Shown: positions 1-11,110 of the stretch, piece after piece
How the letters are laid out: each line of letters begins with the position of its first letter
How positions within the stretch are numbered: the first letter of the stretch is position 1
Source of the DNA: Gordionus sp. m RMFG-2023
Lineage: Eukaryota > Nematomorpha > Gordioida > Chordodea > Parachordodidae
Reading direction: 5' to 3'
Assembly: GCF_954871325.1 (NCBI RefSeq)
Contig: NC_088777.1
Location: forward strand, 33,023,366-33,087,365
DNA length: 64,000 nucleotides
Position numbers and translations under genes: made by a program
Notes under the pieces: model-generated
Told to the model about the DNA's origin: nothing
What the model saw: only the letters and a program-made list of their open reading frames with translations
Database searches by the model: none

Positions 1-1369
1 ATTATGAATTCTAATTTTTAGTTGTGACAGCTACCCCTATTATCCATGTTTACCCCAAGATATTTATAGGAGGACACCACGTTGACCAACTTTTCCCCAA
101 CCATCCAATCAACCAATGGGGGCGCATGAGATGATGGCATAATTACCGTCTTATCGAAGTTTATATCCAATTCAACCTTTAAGCTGAAGGAATTAAGTAT
201 CAAGACTAAATTGTGGGCCTCCTCCAAGCTCTTGGCGAACATAATTAAGTCATCTGCATAAAAAATCACCCTATTTTCCAAAAACCATGGCTAATTAAGT
301 CCAAGTTCCAGAAGATTTGCAGCTCCCAGCGAATCAATAATTATTTTATTCATAACTATATTGAACAACAGCGGAGAGACGACACACCCTTGTTTTACTC
401 CTTTTTTAGTTCTAAAGGGGGGAGAAACTTTATTAATAATTTTAAACGAGGCGAAGAGATTACTGTAATGTGTCTTTAGAATCCTAATGATGTTTCCGTC
501 AATGCCACATCCTTCTAGGATTTCCCACAAATAATCATAAATAACACTGTCAAAAGCGCGCTTAAAATCGACGAAGATAAAGTAGAATGGTAATATGTAT
601 TTGTCACACTTCTGTATTAATATCTTTAATGCCAATATAGGTTCATTGATATTCCTGTTTGGGCGGTAGGCACAGATGTACTTGGACAGAAGATTAGGCG
701 TGGTCAAAAGAATGCGGTTTTTTAGAAGAATCATGAAAACCTTGGACACGATGGATGTGAGAGCAATAGCTCTGTAATCCTTAAATTTAGCAGGATTAGG
801 GGTTTTGGGGAAGTTATAAAAAATTGTCAAATTCCAGTCAGCTGGCATCTTCCCCGTAACCCAAATCCTATTGAACAACCCCAGCAAGAGCTGAGAAACT
901 TCTGAGGGGGCAGCTTTCAGATGTTCTCCTAAGATGTTATCTGGACCTGGGGATTTATTGTTCCTAAGTTTTTTAATGGCCTTAGTTATTTCCACCACTG
1001 AAAAGTTTGCATCAGATGATACTGTGGTACGGCTAGAGGATGGAAATACGACTGGTCTCCTTGAATCAAAGGTTTCCATGTAATGGTCCAACCATAGAGC
1101 CCTCTGTTTGTCCGGGTCGGTAATCAATTTATTATTGTCCAGTCTGATTGATGGGAGAGGCTTGAATACTCTTGCACTATAGAAAAGCTTGAGCTTTTTA
1201 TAGGCATCAAAAGTTCTGTTTTCTCTAATGTCTCTATCAATCTCGAAAGCTTTCTTTGCTATGTAGATCCTCCTGTCCCTCCTAAGGAGTCTATGGATTG
1301 TCGTCCATAGGGCACCACGTCTATCAAGCGACCTAAGTTGGTTTGTGTTCAATGTGAAAGCATGCAATA
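1..1369 (-). mobile_element. 5'-truncated non-LTR retrotransposon (LINE), reverse transcriptase part
   Basis: A LINE body read on the minus strand. Homology begins abruptly near 1369, which fits ordinary 5' truncation on insertion, and runs towards the left window edge. No endonuclease domain is visible. The left limit is not a natural end: a stop at 18-20 closes the frame and the window ends soon after. The clade was not decided from sequence alone. Confidence 0.85.
18..1367 (-). pseudogene. LINE reverse transcriptase fragment, one internal stop
   Basis: One reading frame of about 450 codons, broken by a single in-frame TAG at 291-293. Reverse transcriptase blocks come in the right order: NNKSPGPD (template grip region), FVDFKRAFD with the first catalytic Asp (about residues 265-273), KKGVKQGCVVSPLLFN (about 321-336), then, after the stop, FYADDL with the catalytic Asp pair, followed by the YKYLG thumb motif. 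This order and the GVKQGC..SPLLFN block are typical of non-LTR retrotransposons that copy RNA by target-primed reverse transcription. All catalytic aspartates are present, so apart from the TAG and the missing 5' part the domain looks little decayed. The product is inferred from these motifs only. Confidence 0.88.
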
Positions 1370-2182
1370 AGTTTCAATATTTTACTCCTAGAGTATAAAA
1401 GATTAGAAAACTAATAATAATAATTAATATTTAAGTTAAAATAAAGGGCGTCACTGAAATTTCAAATAAATACTCAAGTGTAGAATATATTTAGAAAAAA
1501 GTATCTGTTTTTTTTACTCTATTTATGCATAATTTCTTGGGGCTTCGCCTAACATACCCTCTTTTGAGCTACGACCGACTTTATGTTAATAGATTAGTAG
1601 TTTATGGAGGGGGGGGGGGCTAATTTTTTGATCGTTAGCCCACTTTCCAAATTTTGAATTTGTACATATTTTAAATATAATATGTCGATTTTAAATATAT
1701 CAAATTCATTAATATATAAAATCGTAGCCCCACCCAAGTTTTAAACAATACATCACTGCCATATTTATACCTTTTACTTATAATAATAGCGTATTATAAA
1801 TGTTGGGGGAGGAGCTAAGTTCCCCATTCAATTCTCTTTATTTTTAGTTGCTTTTCCAAAAATTGAGAAATGGTTTAGAAACTTTTCTAAAAATATTTAA
1901 TTTTTTTACAAAAGTTTAGTCGTCTATTCCTATAAAAATTTTTAAAAAATACTTTTTATTTTCATATTTCAATATTCCACATGAAAGAGAAGCAAAAAGT
2001 TAACATTTTTTTAATATTTTTATTAACTAAAATAAAAATTTTCATTTCTCTCTTATAAAAATTATATAAGCAGTACTTCTGTGTGACAAGTATTACTGTA
2101 AAAATATAACAAAAGACGTGCAGCACTTCCGTGTCACAGGCCGTACCGTAAAAAATGTAACATAATCGGAGAGCTTGAAGGT
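1370..2182. other. AT-rich intergenic stretch, no gene
   Basis: No coding signal. It contains an 11-base G run (1609-1619), rare in this AT-rich DNA, and two ~70-bp direct repeats around 2070-2160, each reading GCAGYACTTCYGTGTSACA and then a GTAAAAA stretch. Confidence 0.5.
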
Positions 2183-2191
2183 CGATAATAG
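2183..2191. repeat. Target-site duplication of foldback element 1 (left)
   Basis: CGATAATAG here and CGATAAGAG at 10918-10926 match at 8 of 9 bases and flank the element exactly where its terminal inverted repeat starts. Nine bp is the usual length for Mutator-like (MULE) transposons. Confidence 0.6.
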
Positions 2192-2345
2192 GGTTTCATG
2201 TCAATGCGAAACTTTTATCGCGAAACACTTTTTCACGAAACTTTTATCGCGAATAAATTTTATAGCGAAATTTTTATCGCGAATCCACATTAACAAATAC
2301 TTTTTCTCGAAGACAATATAGCGAAACTGAAGTATTTTGTGAACG
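2192..2345 (+). repeat. TCGCGAA terminal motif array, left outer part of FB1
   Basis: Irregular repeats of the word TTTTATCGCGAA (and AATATAGCGAA) spaced 15-25 bp. The first 50 bp match the inverted right end of FB1 (10866-10917) closely, including GCGAAACTTTTATCG. Confidence 0.75.
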
Positions 2346-3190
2346 AGTCGTAGACATTATTGTTTAATTTATCGTTTTATTAATATCAAGAAATTATTTT
2401 ACAAAAAGAAAAATCAGATATATCTAAACTATAAAAAATTCAACATTATTTTAAACATAAAAAAGATTATTAAAGATTTTCAAAATTATTTTACATGAAA
2501 AAATAAAGTATATCTAAACTATAAAAAATTCGTCCCTTTTATAGGGAAAATAAAAGGCGCAATTATAAATTAAAATTAAATTGGCGCAAAGTGAAAAAAA
2601 GAACGTTTTTGTGGAATCGAGTTGTGTTAGTTTTATCGTACATAATTGGGGACAAAACCTACCCCCCTAAACTTCCCGAAACTCAAAATATACCTTGGGA
2701 TGCAGGGTGGTCTCCCGGACCCAACGGTCTAACTCATATTTTCGGATCACCTTACTGAGGACTCCTAAAGTAAGAAATCCAGTAAAGTGAGAGAAAACAC
2801 AAAAGCCATATGTTTTATTTTCACTGTGTTTAATTTAAAACAAAAGAAGGACCAAAAAGAGAAACCTTTTTTTTAACTTTCATTTTATTGTAAACAAAGG
2901 AGGGGTATTAAAAAAAACTTTATTTATCTTTAACATAAACAAAAGAGGGGGATTAAAAAACTTTTTCATCTTAACCATAATAAAAGAGGAGGATAAAAAA
3001 AAAACTTTTTTTTTCATCTTTAACACTCCTCCCCCCCTAAACAGGCCATGGGGAGGGGATGATCCTGGTCTCGACTAAGCTTCAAAATCCTAGGTTTATT
3101 ACGAGTTCCGGAAAACGCCCCCACCAAAAAAAACAACCAATTCCCTAGAAAAGTATAACTAAATTATCATTGCAAAACTAATTCACACAC
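2346..3190. other. Undetermined block interrupting the left TCGCGAA array
   Basis: No open reading frame of note. The block is flanked by two copies of a ~35-bp stretch (CAAATACTTTTTCTCGAAGA and what follows), at about 2294 and 3186, which could be a duplicated array unit or an insertion footprint. Inside are a direct repeat of about 95-bp spacing (copies near 2392 and 2486) and two GC-richer patches (about 2640-2770 and 3020-3120) unlike the surroundings. I do not recognise it. Confidence 0.4.
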
Positions 3191-3435
3191 AAATACTTTT
3201 TCTCGAAGACAATATAGCGAAACAAATATCACGAATTTTTTATAGCGAAACTCTTATCGCGAAATCTTTAAAGCGAATTTCATTAGAGCGAAATTTTTAT
3301 CGCGAATCAATAATCGCGAAAATTTTAAGCGAAGTCAATATCGCCAAACATAAATCGCGAAGACAATATAGCGAAGTCAATATCGCGAAACATAAATCGC
3401 GAAAGCAATATAGCGAAAACTATTTTGCGAAATAT
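3191..3435 (+). repeat. TCGCGAA terminal motif array, left inner part of FB1
   Basis: About a dozen words of the types AATATCGCGAA, CATAAATCGCGAA and CAATATAGCGAA in tandem. It continues the outer array after the interrupting block and ends where the inverted arm starts. Confidence 0.75.
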
Positions 3436-3950
3436 AACGCAGCCAATTATTATTTTTTTATTTTTATTAAAATAATTTATTTAATTTATATTTAATGTTA
3501 GTATTTTATTTATCAACAAATAAACATATTACATGATATATATTTTTTATTTATATTATTATATTATGAAATGAAAAATAAAATGGATTACTTTTATTTG
3601 ATGTTTTTTTAATATAAATGATATGCTACTATTGTAATATTATTTTTGTTATAATTTATTAGTGATTTTCACGACCAAAATTTTAAACAAAAAGTATTTT
3701 TTAAGTTCAAAAAGATTTTTGAACATATTTTGATAAAAATTTTAAATCTTTTTTGAGGAATTCTTTTGTGAATTTTTTTATAAATAAACAATTTTTTAGG
3801 TGTAATCTTTATAGTTTTTTTATCATTTTTATAAAATTATCTATTTTTTATGTATATTAAAAGAGGTGGGTTTTCTAAATAATATTTTTTTAAAATATTT
3901 TTATACTTATTTATGCTATTTTATATGATCTTTTTAAGGAAAATAATTTA
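3436..3950 (+). repeat. Left inverted arm of FB1
   Basis: This AT-rich arm reappears in reverse complement at 10206-10620, for example around the phrase TTTTATATGATCTTTTTAAG. A related arm opens foldback element 2 at about 61256. Confidence 0.75.
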
Positions 3951-4064
3951 ATCTGACAATTTTTATATTCGTTATTGAAAATGTTCCTTGGAAAAATGAC
4001 AATTATCATAATAGGTGTTTTTAAACATATAAGATTTTTTTTACGGTAAAATATGTATTTTTAA
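3951..4064 (+). repeat. First forward FB1 monomers (up to hAT-1 insertion)
   Basis: Start of the tandem ~115-bp monomer array, recognised by TGACAATT..TCATAAT; the array resumes at 6806 beyond the inserted hAT. Confidence 0.65.
4057..4064. repeat. 8-bp target-site duplication of hAT-1 (left)
   Basis: ATTTTTAA, repeated exactly at 6806-6813. Eight bp is diagnostic for hAT transposons. Confidence 0.9.
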
Positions 4065-6805
4065 CAGGGTTGGCATGTCGGTCAATTGACCGGAGGAGTA
4101 TTTGACTGGTCAAATACGGTCAAATACTCTAAAATATTAATGGCGAATAAATATTTTGATATAATTAACTAGTATGCATTAAAAGCATGTTTATCAATCT
4201 TATTATTTTTTTATTAAAATATAAATATGTAATTTTTCTAAATATAGTAATATTTTTAGTTATTTTTTTGCCTAATCATTGCCGTTTCTCGCCTTCTTTA
4301 TTTTTTTCAATTCATTTTTCTTAAAAAAAATAAAAATACCCGATTTATTATAATCATAATATAATTTTTTCATTCTTATTTTTTAATAAATTTAAATTTT
4401 ATTTAATATTTAGCCGAGTATAAATTATATTAATTCTCATTTGTTTTACTTACACTTGCTATATTTGGTTTTTAAAATTAATTTTCATTTTAATTGTTCT
4501 GGTCAGATTTACGAAATATTATTCAATTCTGGTAAAAAGTTTATTATATTATATTTATAATATTAAGAAATTATTGGAATAATTGGTCGATAATTATAAA
4601 ATAGTTAAGATTGATTAACTTTACAATAATCAAAATCATTTTTTGTTAAATTTTAATATATTAGGGATTATGGTCAAACCAAAGCATCATGTTTGGAAAC
4701 ATTTTCAAGAAGTACGCGATGGTAAATCAGTTAAAGCGGTGTGCAAGTTTTGCAAGATGTCCTATGTCACCCACGTTGATAGAATGGTCAAACATTTATT
4801 AAGCAGCTGTACTATGTGCCCTGTTATAATTAAGGAAAAATTTTATTCAAATTCCAAAATATCAACCTCTACAAAAAATATCACAAATGTAATTTGTAAT
4901 ACTTCTAAGTCTAACTCTAATGAAGAATTGGGTGAAATTAGTGAGAATGATTATCAAATGAACAATATTTTGTCTTGTGACTCAGGAGAATTTGATTCCC
5001 TTATTTCTAATCAATCTACAAGCAAGGCGATTAAATATAAATCTCAATCTTGTATAACCGGTTTCATAGATAGAATTAATCCCAAAGAAAAAAATGAGCT
5101 GGATCAATTGTTTGCAAAGGCTGTATATGCGAGCAATTTACCTTTCCACATCACTGAAAATCCCTACATCCAAGAATTTTTTAAAAAAATACGTCCTATT
5201 TACACATTACCCAGGAGAAGGCAGCTGGCTGGATATCTTCTAGACAAAGCGTCAGGTGATATGGAGGTGAGAGTTGCAGATATAATAGATAAAGCTCCTT
5301 ACTTATCAATTGTATCAGATGGCTGGAGCAACATTAGAAACGAGAGTATTATTAATTTTATGGTGATGACGCCTGTTCCAGTGTTCTACAAATTTCTAAA
5401 TACTGAGGAAAATCGCCATACGGCAGATTATATTGCCCAGGAATTTAAAAATGTAATTCATGAATTGAATCCGGTAAAAGTATATTCTTTAGTTACTGAT
5501 AATGCCGCTAACATGAAAGCAGCCTGGAGAATTCTAAAATCTGAATCTATTTATAATCATATACAATGTTATGGTTGTGCAGCGCATACATTGCAGTTAT
5601 TCTTTCACCATTTTGAACGATTGGACGCCTTCAGTGACCATATTTCAATAATTAAAAAAATTGTTAAATTTTTCAAGAATAAACACATACCATCTGCAGT
5701 ATTTTCCCGTAATAAGAATCTTCATGGCATACCATCTACATTAAGTACAATTAGCCAAACAAGATGGGCATCGTCAATAAAATGTATGGAGTAAATTCAA
5801 ATATGCAAGAAAGCTCTAAAAGCATCACTTGTTGAAGAAGCTGTTTGTGATAATTGTCCCATAGAAATTACCAATAATATATTAAACGAAGAATTTTGGA
5901 CGAAAAATTTAAAATTTTTAGCTATACTCCAACCTTTAGCTACCTCATTGTTGAAAGTGCAAGGGGATAAATGTACTTTGGCCCAAGTAAAAAACGAGAT
6001 GCTTAATTTGGAAAAACACATAATACAATCATGCCATGATTCTATATTTTCTCCATCTCAAGAAAAAAAATTAAGGTTATGTTTGAAAAGATAAAAACTG
6101 ATATAAATACATGTGCTCACAATGCTGCTTATTTATTGGACCCCCAATATCAAGGGGAGCATCTTACTAATACTGGATTTGATGAAGCATGTAATATAAT
6201 ACAAGAATTGGGTATTTTACAAGGTGATGATAATCAAAATATTTTGAGTAATATAGTAAATTTCAGAAGCAAAAGTGGTATATTTAATAGCCATAATATG
6301 TGGAAAGTTGTAACTTCCATAAGAAACAATCAAATTTCGGCCTCAAGTTGGTGGAATGCATTTTGCCCACCTTGCCCATTAAGAGAAGTCGCTAATATTT
6401 TACTAACATTTCCTAGTTCGACTTCTTCTTCTGAAAGAAATTGGTCGGTTTGGGGCAATATTCACACGAAAAACAGAAATAAATTAAAGGCTTCTAAAGC
6501 AGGAAAATTAGTAAGAGTGTATCATAATTTAAGATTGATTAAAAATATTAAAGAAAATAATGATATTGAATATGAATCGGAACAAGACTCTGCCACGGAG
6601 GGTGAAACATTGACTATAGAATGAATTAAAAAATATTATGATATTTATTATTATACATAGATTTATTATAATATTAAATGCAAAATAAAGTTAATATTGG
6701 TGTAAAAAACATTTATTTGAATTTGACCATATTTGACCGTATTTGACCGGTCAAATATCTGTCAATTGACCGAATTGTATTTGACCGGTCAAATGCACAA
6801 CCCTG
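4065..6805 (+). mobile_element. hAT-1 DNA transposon, full length
   Basis: A 2741-bp element with ends CAGGGTTGGCAT and (inverted) CAGGGTTGTGCAT and a perfect 8-bp duplication. Both ends are crowded with the words TTGACCGG, GGTCAAATA and TTTGACCG (4080-4135 and 6720-6795). One transposase gene lies on the plus strand. It inserted into the second monomer of FB1, so it is younger than FB1. Confidence 0.93.
4670..6624 (+). pseudogene. hAT transposase (BED finger, DUF659-like core, C-terminal dimerisation), two lesions
   Basis: DNA transposase that would bind its element ends and cut and paste them. The start at 4670 opens straight into a BED zinc finger (W..F then C-x2-C and a distal H/C pair, about residues 8-48). 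The RNase-H-like core follows: SDGWSN with the first Asp, TDNAANM with the second Asp, [11 protein letters not shown], then SSSERNW with the catalytic Glu near the C-terminal dimerisation region. An acidic tail ends at 6624. It is broken by an in-frame TAA at 5792-5794, after which the same frame continues (KKALKASLVEEA), and by a frameshift in an A run near 6062-6070. All catalytic residues are still present, so decay is slight. The upstream in-frame start at 4643 is less likely because homology starts at the BED finger. Confidence 0.88.
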
Positions 6806-7850
6806 ATTTTTAACATGTTAAATAAAAATTTCAAATAAGATGCACCATATAAAAGTGACATTTTAAAGTTTTTTAAATTTGACGTAAATCGGCTTAAATA
6901 AGTATTGTTAATATGTATTAATAAAACTTCAGTGAAGATGTACTCTAGATAAGTGGCAATTGTCATAATTATTATTGTTTTTGATTTTTTTTGATGTAAA
7001 TGGATAAAAATATAGAATGTTAACTTGTTAAATTAAGATTTCATGAAATGTATCATAGAAGTGACAATTGTAATAATCGTTATTTTTAAACTTTTTTTGT
7101 CGTAAATGAGCCAAAATAAGTATTGATAACATGTTAAAATAAAACTTCAGTGAAGATATACCCAAGATAAGTGACAATTGTCATAATCATTTTTAAAGTT
7201 TTTTGAATTTTTTGATAAATTGCTAACATGTTTAAATAAAACTTCAATGAAGATGCAACCTAGATAAGTGACAATTGTCATAATCGTTATTTTTATTAAA
7301 TTTTTTTTGACGCAAATGGGCAAAAATAGAAATTGCTAACATGTTAAAATAAAATATTAATGAAGATGTATTACATAAATAAGTGACATTTGTCATAATC
7401 GTTGTTTTTAAAGTTTTTTGAAATTTTTTGATAAAAATATAGATTGTAAAAATGTCCAATTAAAATTTCATGAAGATGTACCATATAAAAATGACAATTG
7501 TCATAATCGTTATTTTTAAAAGTTTTAAAAATTTTTTGAAGCAAATGGGCTAAAACATAAATTGTTAACTTGTTAAAATAATATTTCAGTGAAGATGAAC
7601 CTTAGATAAATGACAATAGTCATAATCGTTATTTTTAAAAGTTTTAAATTTATTTTGAAGCAAATGGGCTAAAATATAAATTGCTAACATGTTAAAATAA
7701 TATTTCAGCGAAGATGTATCCTAGATAAGTGACAATAGTCATAATCGTTATTTTTAAACTTATTGAATTGTTTGATGCAGTTGAACAAATATATAAATTG
7801 TTAACATGTTAAAATAAAATTTTAGTCGAAATAAAAAAACAAATCGATAT
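6806..7850 (+). repeat. Forward tandem monomers of FB1
   Basis: About nine monomers of 105-120 bp. Each has a TGACAATTGTCATAATCGTT block, a T-rich block, TTGACGYAAATGGGC, AAAATAAGTATTG, AACATGTT and GTGAAGATGTACC. The central TGACAATTGTCA is a perfect 12-bp palindrome in the best copies. Confidence 0.85.
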
Positions 7851-8220
7851 TTTCATGCTCATGATCGTTGTTCCTTTTATCCTGCTTAAAATTTGATAAA
7901 AATATGCAAATTTATTATTAAAGATAGTTGTAACCTATGTTAAATTCTAAACTTCTAAGATATGGATTCACAATCTTATTTCTTTGATTAATAAATTTTA
8001 ATTCTACATTATAAAAATGTATAACCCTGCATTCACAGTAAACAAATATTTTTGTATACTCGTGGCAAAATAGTGCTGAGTCTGAATTCATGGTAGGATT
8101 TTTATAAAAAGATATGAATATTATTTAGTAATATGATACAATCAACATCCTATAAAAATAATGTTAAGATTTTATTTTTATATACATATGGTTAAAATGG
8201 ATTACAATCTATATTTAAAC
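7851..8220. other. Centre of FB1
   Basis: Non-repetitive 370 bp where the monomer array flips orientation. No reading frame or known motif is visible. Confidence 0.5.
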
Positions 8221-10205
8221 CCATTTCATCAAAAAATAACGATTATAACAATTGTCACTTTTCAATGATATATCTTCATGTTTAATTATTATGTTTACAA
8301 TCTATATTTTTACCCATTTGCAACAAAAAAATTCAAAAAAACTTTATTAACAACGATTATGACAATTGTAACTTATCTATGGTACATCTTCACTGAAATT
8401 TTATTTTAACATGTAAGCAATTTATATTTTTGCCCTTTTGCGTCTAAAATTTCAAATAATTTTAAAAATAACGATTATGATAATTGTCACTTTTAAATGG
8501 TAGATCTTCATGAAATTTTAATTTAGCGTTTACAATCTATATTTTTACCCATTTGCGTCAAAAAAATAAAAACTTAAAAAATAACTATTATGAATTGTCA
8601 CTTATCTAGGGTACATCTCGCTGAAATTTTATTTAAACATGTTAGCAATACTTATTTTAGCCCATTCACGTCAAAAAAATTCAAAAAGTTAATAACGATT
8701 ATGAAAATTATCACTTTTCTATAGTACATCTTAGAAATTTTAATTTAACATGTTTACAATCTATATTTTTACCCATTTGCGTCAAAAAACTTTAAAATAA
8801 CGATTATGACAATTGTCACTTATCTAGGGTACATTTTCTCTGAAATTTTATTTAAACGTGTTAGCAATACTTATTTTAGCCCATTTACGTCAAAAAATTT
8901 AAAAAAGTTATAAAATAGCGATTATGACAATTGTCACTTTTTTATGGTACATCTTAATGAAATTCTAATTTAACATGTTTACAATCTATATTTTTACCCA
9001 TTTGAGTTAAAAAAATACAAAAAATTTTAAAAATAACGATTTGACAATTGTCATTTATCTAGGGTACATCTTCACTGATATTTAAATATGTTATCAATAC
9101 TTATTTTGGCCCATTAACGTCGAAAAAAGTTTAAAAATAATGATTATGATAATTGTCACTTATAGAGTACATCTTCACTGAAGTTTTATTTAAACATGCT
9201 AGCAATACTTATTTTAACCTATTTTGGCCAAAAATAAATAAAAAAACTTTAAAAATAACGATTATGTTAATTGTCACTTTTCAATGGTACATCTTCATGA
9301 AATTTTAATTTATCATGTTTGCAATCTATATTTTTACCCATTTGTAACAAAAAAATTCAAAATAAACAACGATTATGACAATTATATTGTAACTTATCTA
9401 TGGTACATCTTCAATGAAATTTTATTTAAACATGTTAGCAATACTTATTTTAGCCCATTAAAGTCAAAAAAATTTTAAAAAGTTATAAAATAACGATTAT
9501 GACATCTGTCAATTTTCTATGGTACATCTTCATGAAATTTTTATATTTTTATTTGCATTAAAAAAATTTAAAAAAGTTTAAAAATTATGATTATGATAAT
9601 TGTCACTTATCTAGGGTAAATCTTCACTGAATTATTTAAACATACTAGCAAAAGCAATACTTATTTTAACGCATTTTGGTTAAAAAAATTCAATAAAAAT
9701 TACAATTAAGATAATTGTCACTTTTCAATGGTAGATCTTAATTAAATTTTAATTTAGCATGTTTACAATCTAGATTTTTACCCATTTGCAACAAAAAAAT
9801 TCAAGAAACTTTATAAACACGATTATGACAATTGTAACTTATATCTATGGTACATCTTCACTGAAATTTTATTTTAATATGTAACAATTTATATTTTTGA
9901 CCATTTACGTCAAAAAATTGTAAAAAAACTTTAAAAATAATGATTATGACAATTGTCGTTTTTATATGGTACATCCTAATTGAAATTATAATTTAACATG
10001 TTAAAAATACATATTTTTGCCAATTTGCGTTAAAAAAATCTTATATGTTTAAAAATACCGATTATGATAATTGCCATATTTCCAAGTAACATCTTCATTG
10101 AATTTATAATTTAAAATTTTTACAATATAAATGATATTTTTACCCTTTTGAGTCAAAAAATTTCAAAAATCTTAAGAAATAACGAATATGACAATTGTCA
10201 CATAA
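8221..10205 (-). repeat. Reverse tandem monomers of FB1
   Basis: About 17-18 monomers of the same ~115-bp unit in reverse orientation, with CGATTATGACAATTGTCACT as landmark. This arm has expanded relative to the forward arm. Several copies have lost the palindrome, for example near 8592 and 9500. Confidence 0.85.
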
Positions 10206-10620
10206 ATTATTTTCCTTAAAAAGATCATATAAAATAACACAAATAAGTTGAATATAAATATTTTAAAAAAAATTATTTAGAAACCTCTTTTAATATACTT
10301 AAGAAATAGATAATTTTACAAAAATGATAAAAAAAACTATAAAAGATTTCACTTAAAAATTGCATATTTATAATAAATTTTACAAAATAATTCCTCAAAA
10401 AAGATATATTTACAAAGAAGATTAAGAATTTTTATCAAAAAATGTTCAAAAATCTTTTTTAACTTCAAGAAATATTTTTTACTTGAAATCATGGGCAATC
10501 ATTAATAAATTGTAACAAAAATAATTTTACAATAGTACCATATCATTTTTTATTAAAAAACATCAAATAATAAATAAATAATATGTTGTTTTCCTTTAAA
10601 TAAATGCATATGAAATATAT
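10206..10620 (-). repeat. Right inverted arm of FB1
   Basis: Reverse complement of 3436-3950 with scattered differences; the arms could pair into a long foldback stem. Confidence 0.75.
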
Positions 10621-10917
10621 TTATTGTTTCGCGGTAATGCCCTCGCGATAATGACTTCGCGCAATCATATTTGCGATAGAAAATTCACTGTAAAGTGTTC
10701 ACGTAAAATGTTTAGCTAAAATGTATTCGCTCTAATAAATTCGCGGTTAAGGTTCGCGGAAATAAATTCGCGACTATGGCTTCGCGAAATTGTCTTCGCT
10801 ATAAATGTTTCGCGGAGATAAATTCGCAGAATTGGTTTCGCGATTTTACCTTCGCTATAAAAGCTTTTCGCGAAAAAGTGTTTCACGATAAAAGTTTCGC
10901 TGAATTGACCTGATACG
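10621..10917 (-). repeat. Right TCGCGAA terminal motif array of FB1
   Basis: About 15 words such as TTCGCGATAATG, TTCGCGGT and TTCGCTATAAA, mirror of the left arrays, ending at the terminal inverted repeat (10904-10917). Confidence 0.75.
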
Positions 10918-10926
10918 CGATAAGAG

Positions 10927-11110
10927 GACTCTGGTTAATTCCTTTTATATTCAGCCACCTCATTAAGAGGACTTAAACATTCCTTTTTTTATATTCAGTC
11001 GCCTAACGTTAGAGTGAATCCCTATATTCAGCAGCTACACTTAAGAGGGCTACGATAATCCTTTTTTTTATATTCAGCCACCTCATTTAAGAGGATGTCG
11101 GAAATCTTTT
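10927..11110. repeat. Short tandem repeats with small hairpins
   Basis: Four units of about 45-60 bp built on TATTCAGCCACCTCATTAAG. Within most units CCTC-(loop)-GAGG or a variant can fold into a short stem. They lie directly outside FB1 and are absent from its left flank. Confidence 0.55.

Larger units (their letters stand above)
2192..10917. mobile_element. Foldback / MULE-like element 1 (FB1), with nested hAT
   Basis: Near-symmetrical element. Its ends GGTTTCATGTCAAT and (reverse complement) CGTATCAGGTCAAT match at 11 of 14 bases and are bounded by a 9-bp duplication (8 of 9). From the outside in on each side come an array of TCGCGAA-type words, an arm of about 500 bp repeated inverted on the other side, and tandem ~115-bp monomers. 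Left monomers read forward and right monomers reverse, meeting near 7850-8220. No transposase of its own is visible, so it is non-autonomous. The class (MULE-like foldback) is inferred from the 9-bp duplication and long composite inverted repeats. A hAT copy (4065-6805) and an undetermined block (about 2346-3190) are insertions. Confidence 0.7.

Noticed and set aside
6806-10205. CRISPR-like array
   Set aside because: Direct repeats of ~115 bp without distinct spacers, facing inwards from two arms, in eukaryotic DNA with spliceosomal introns; this is a foldback element.
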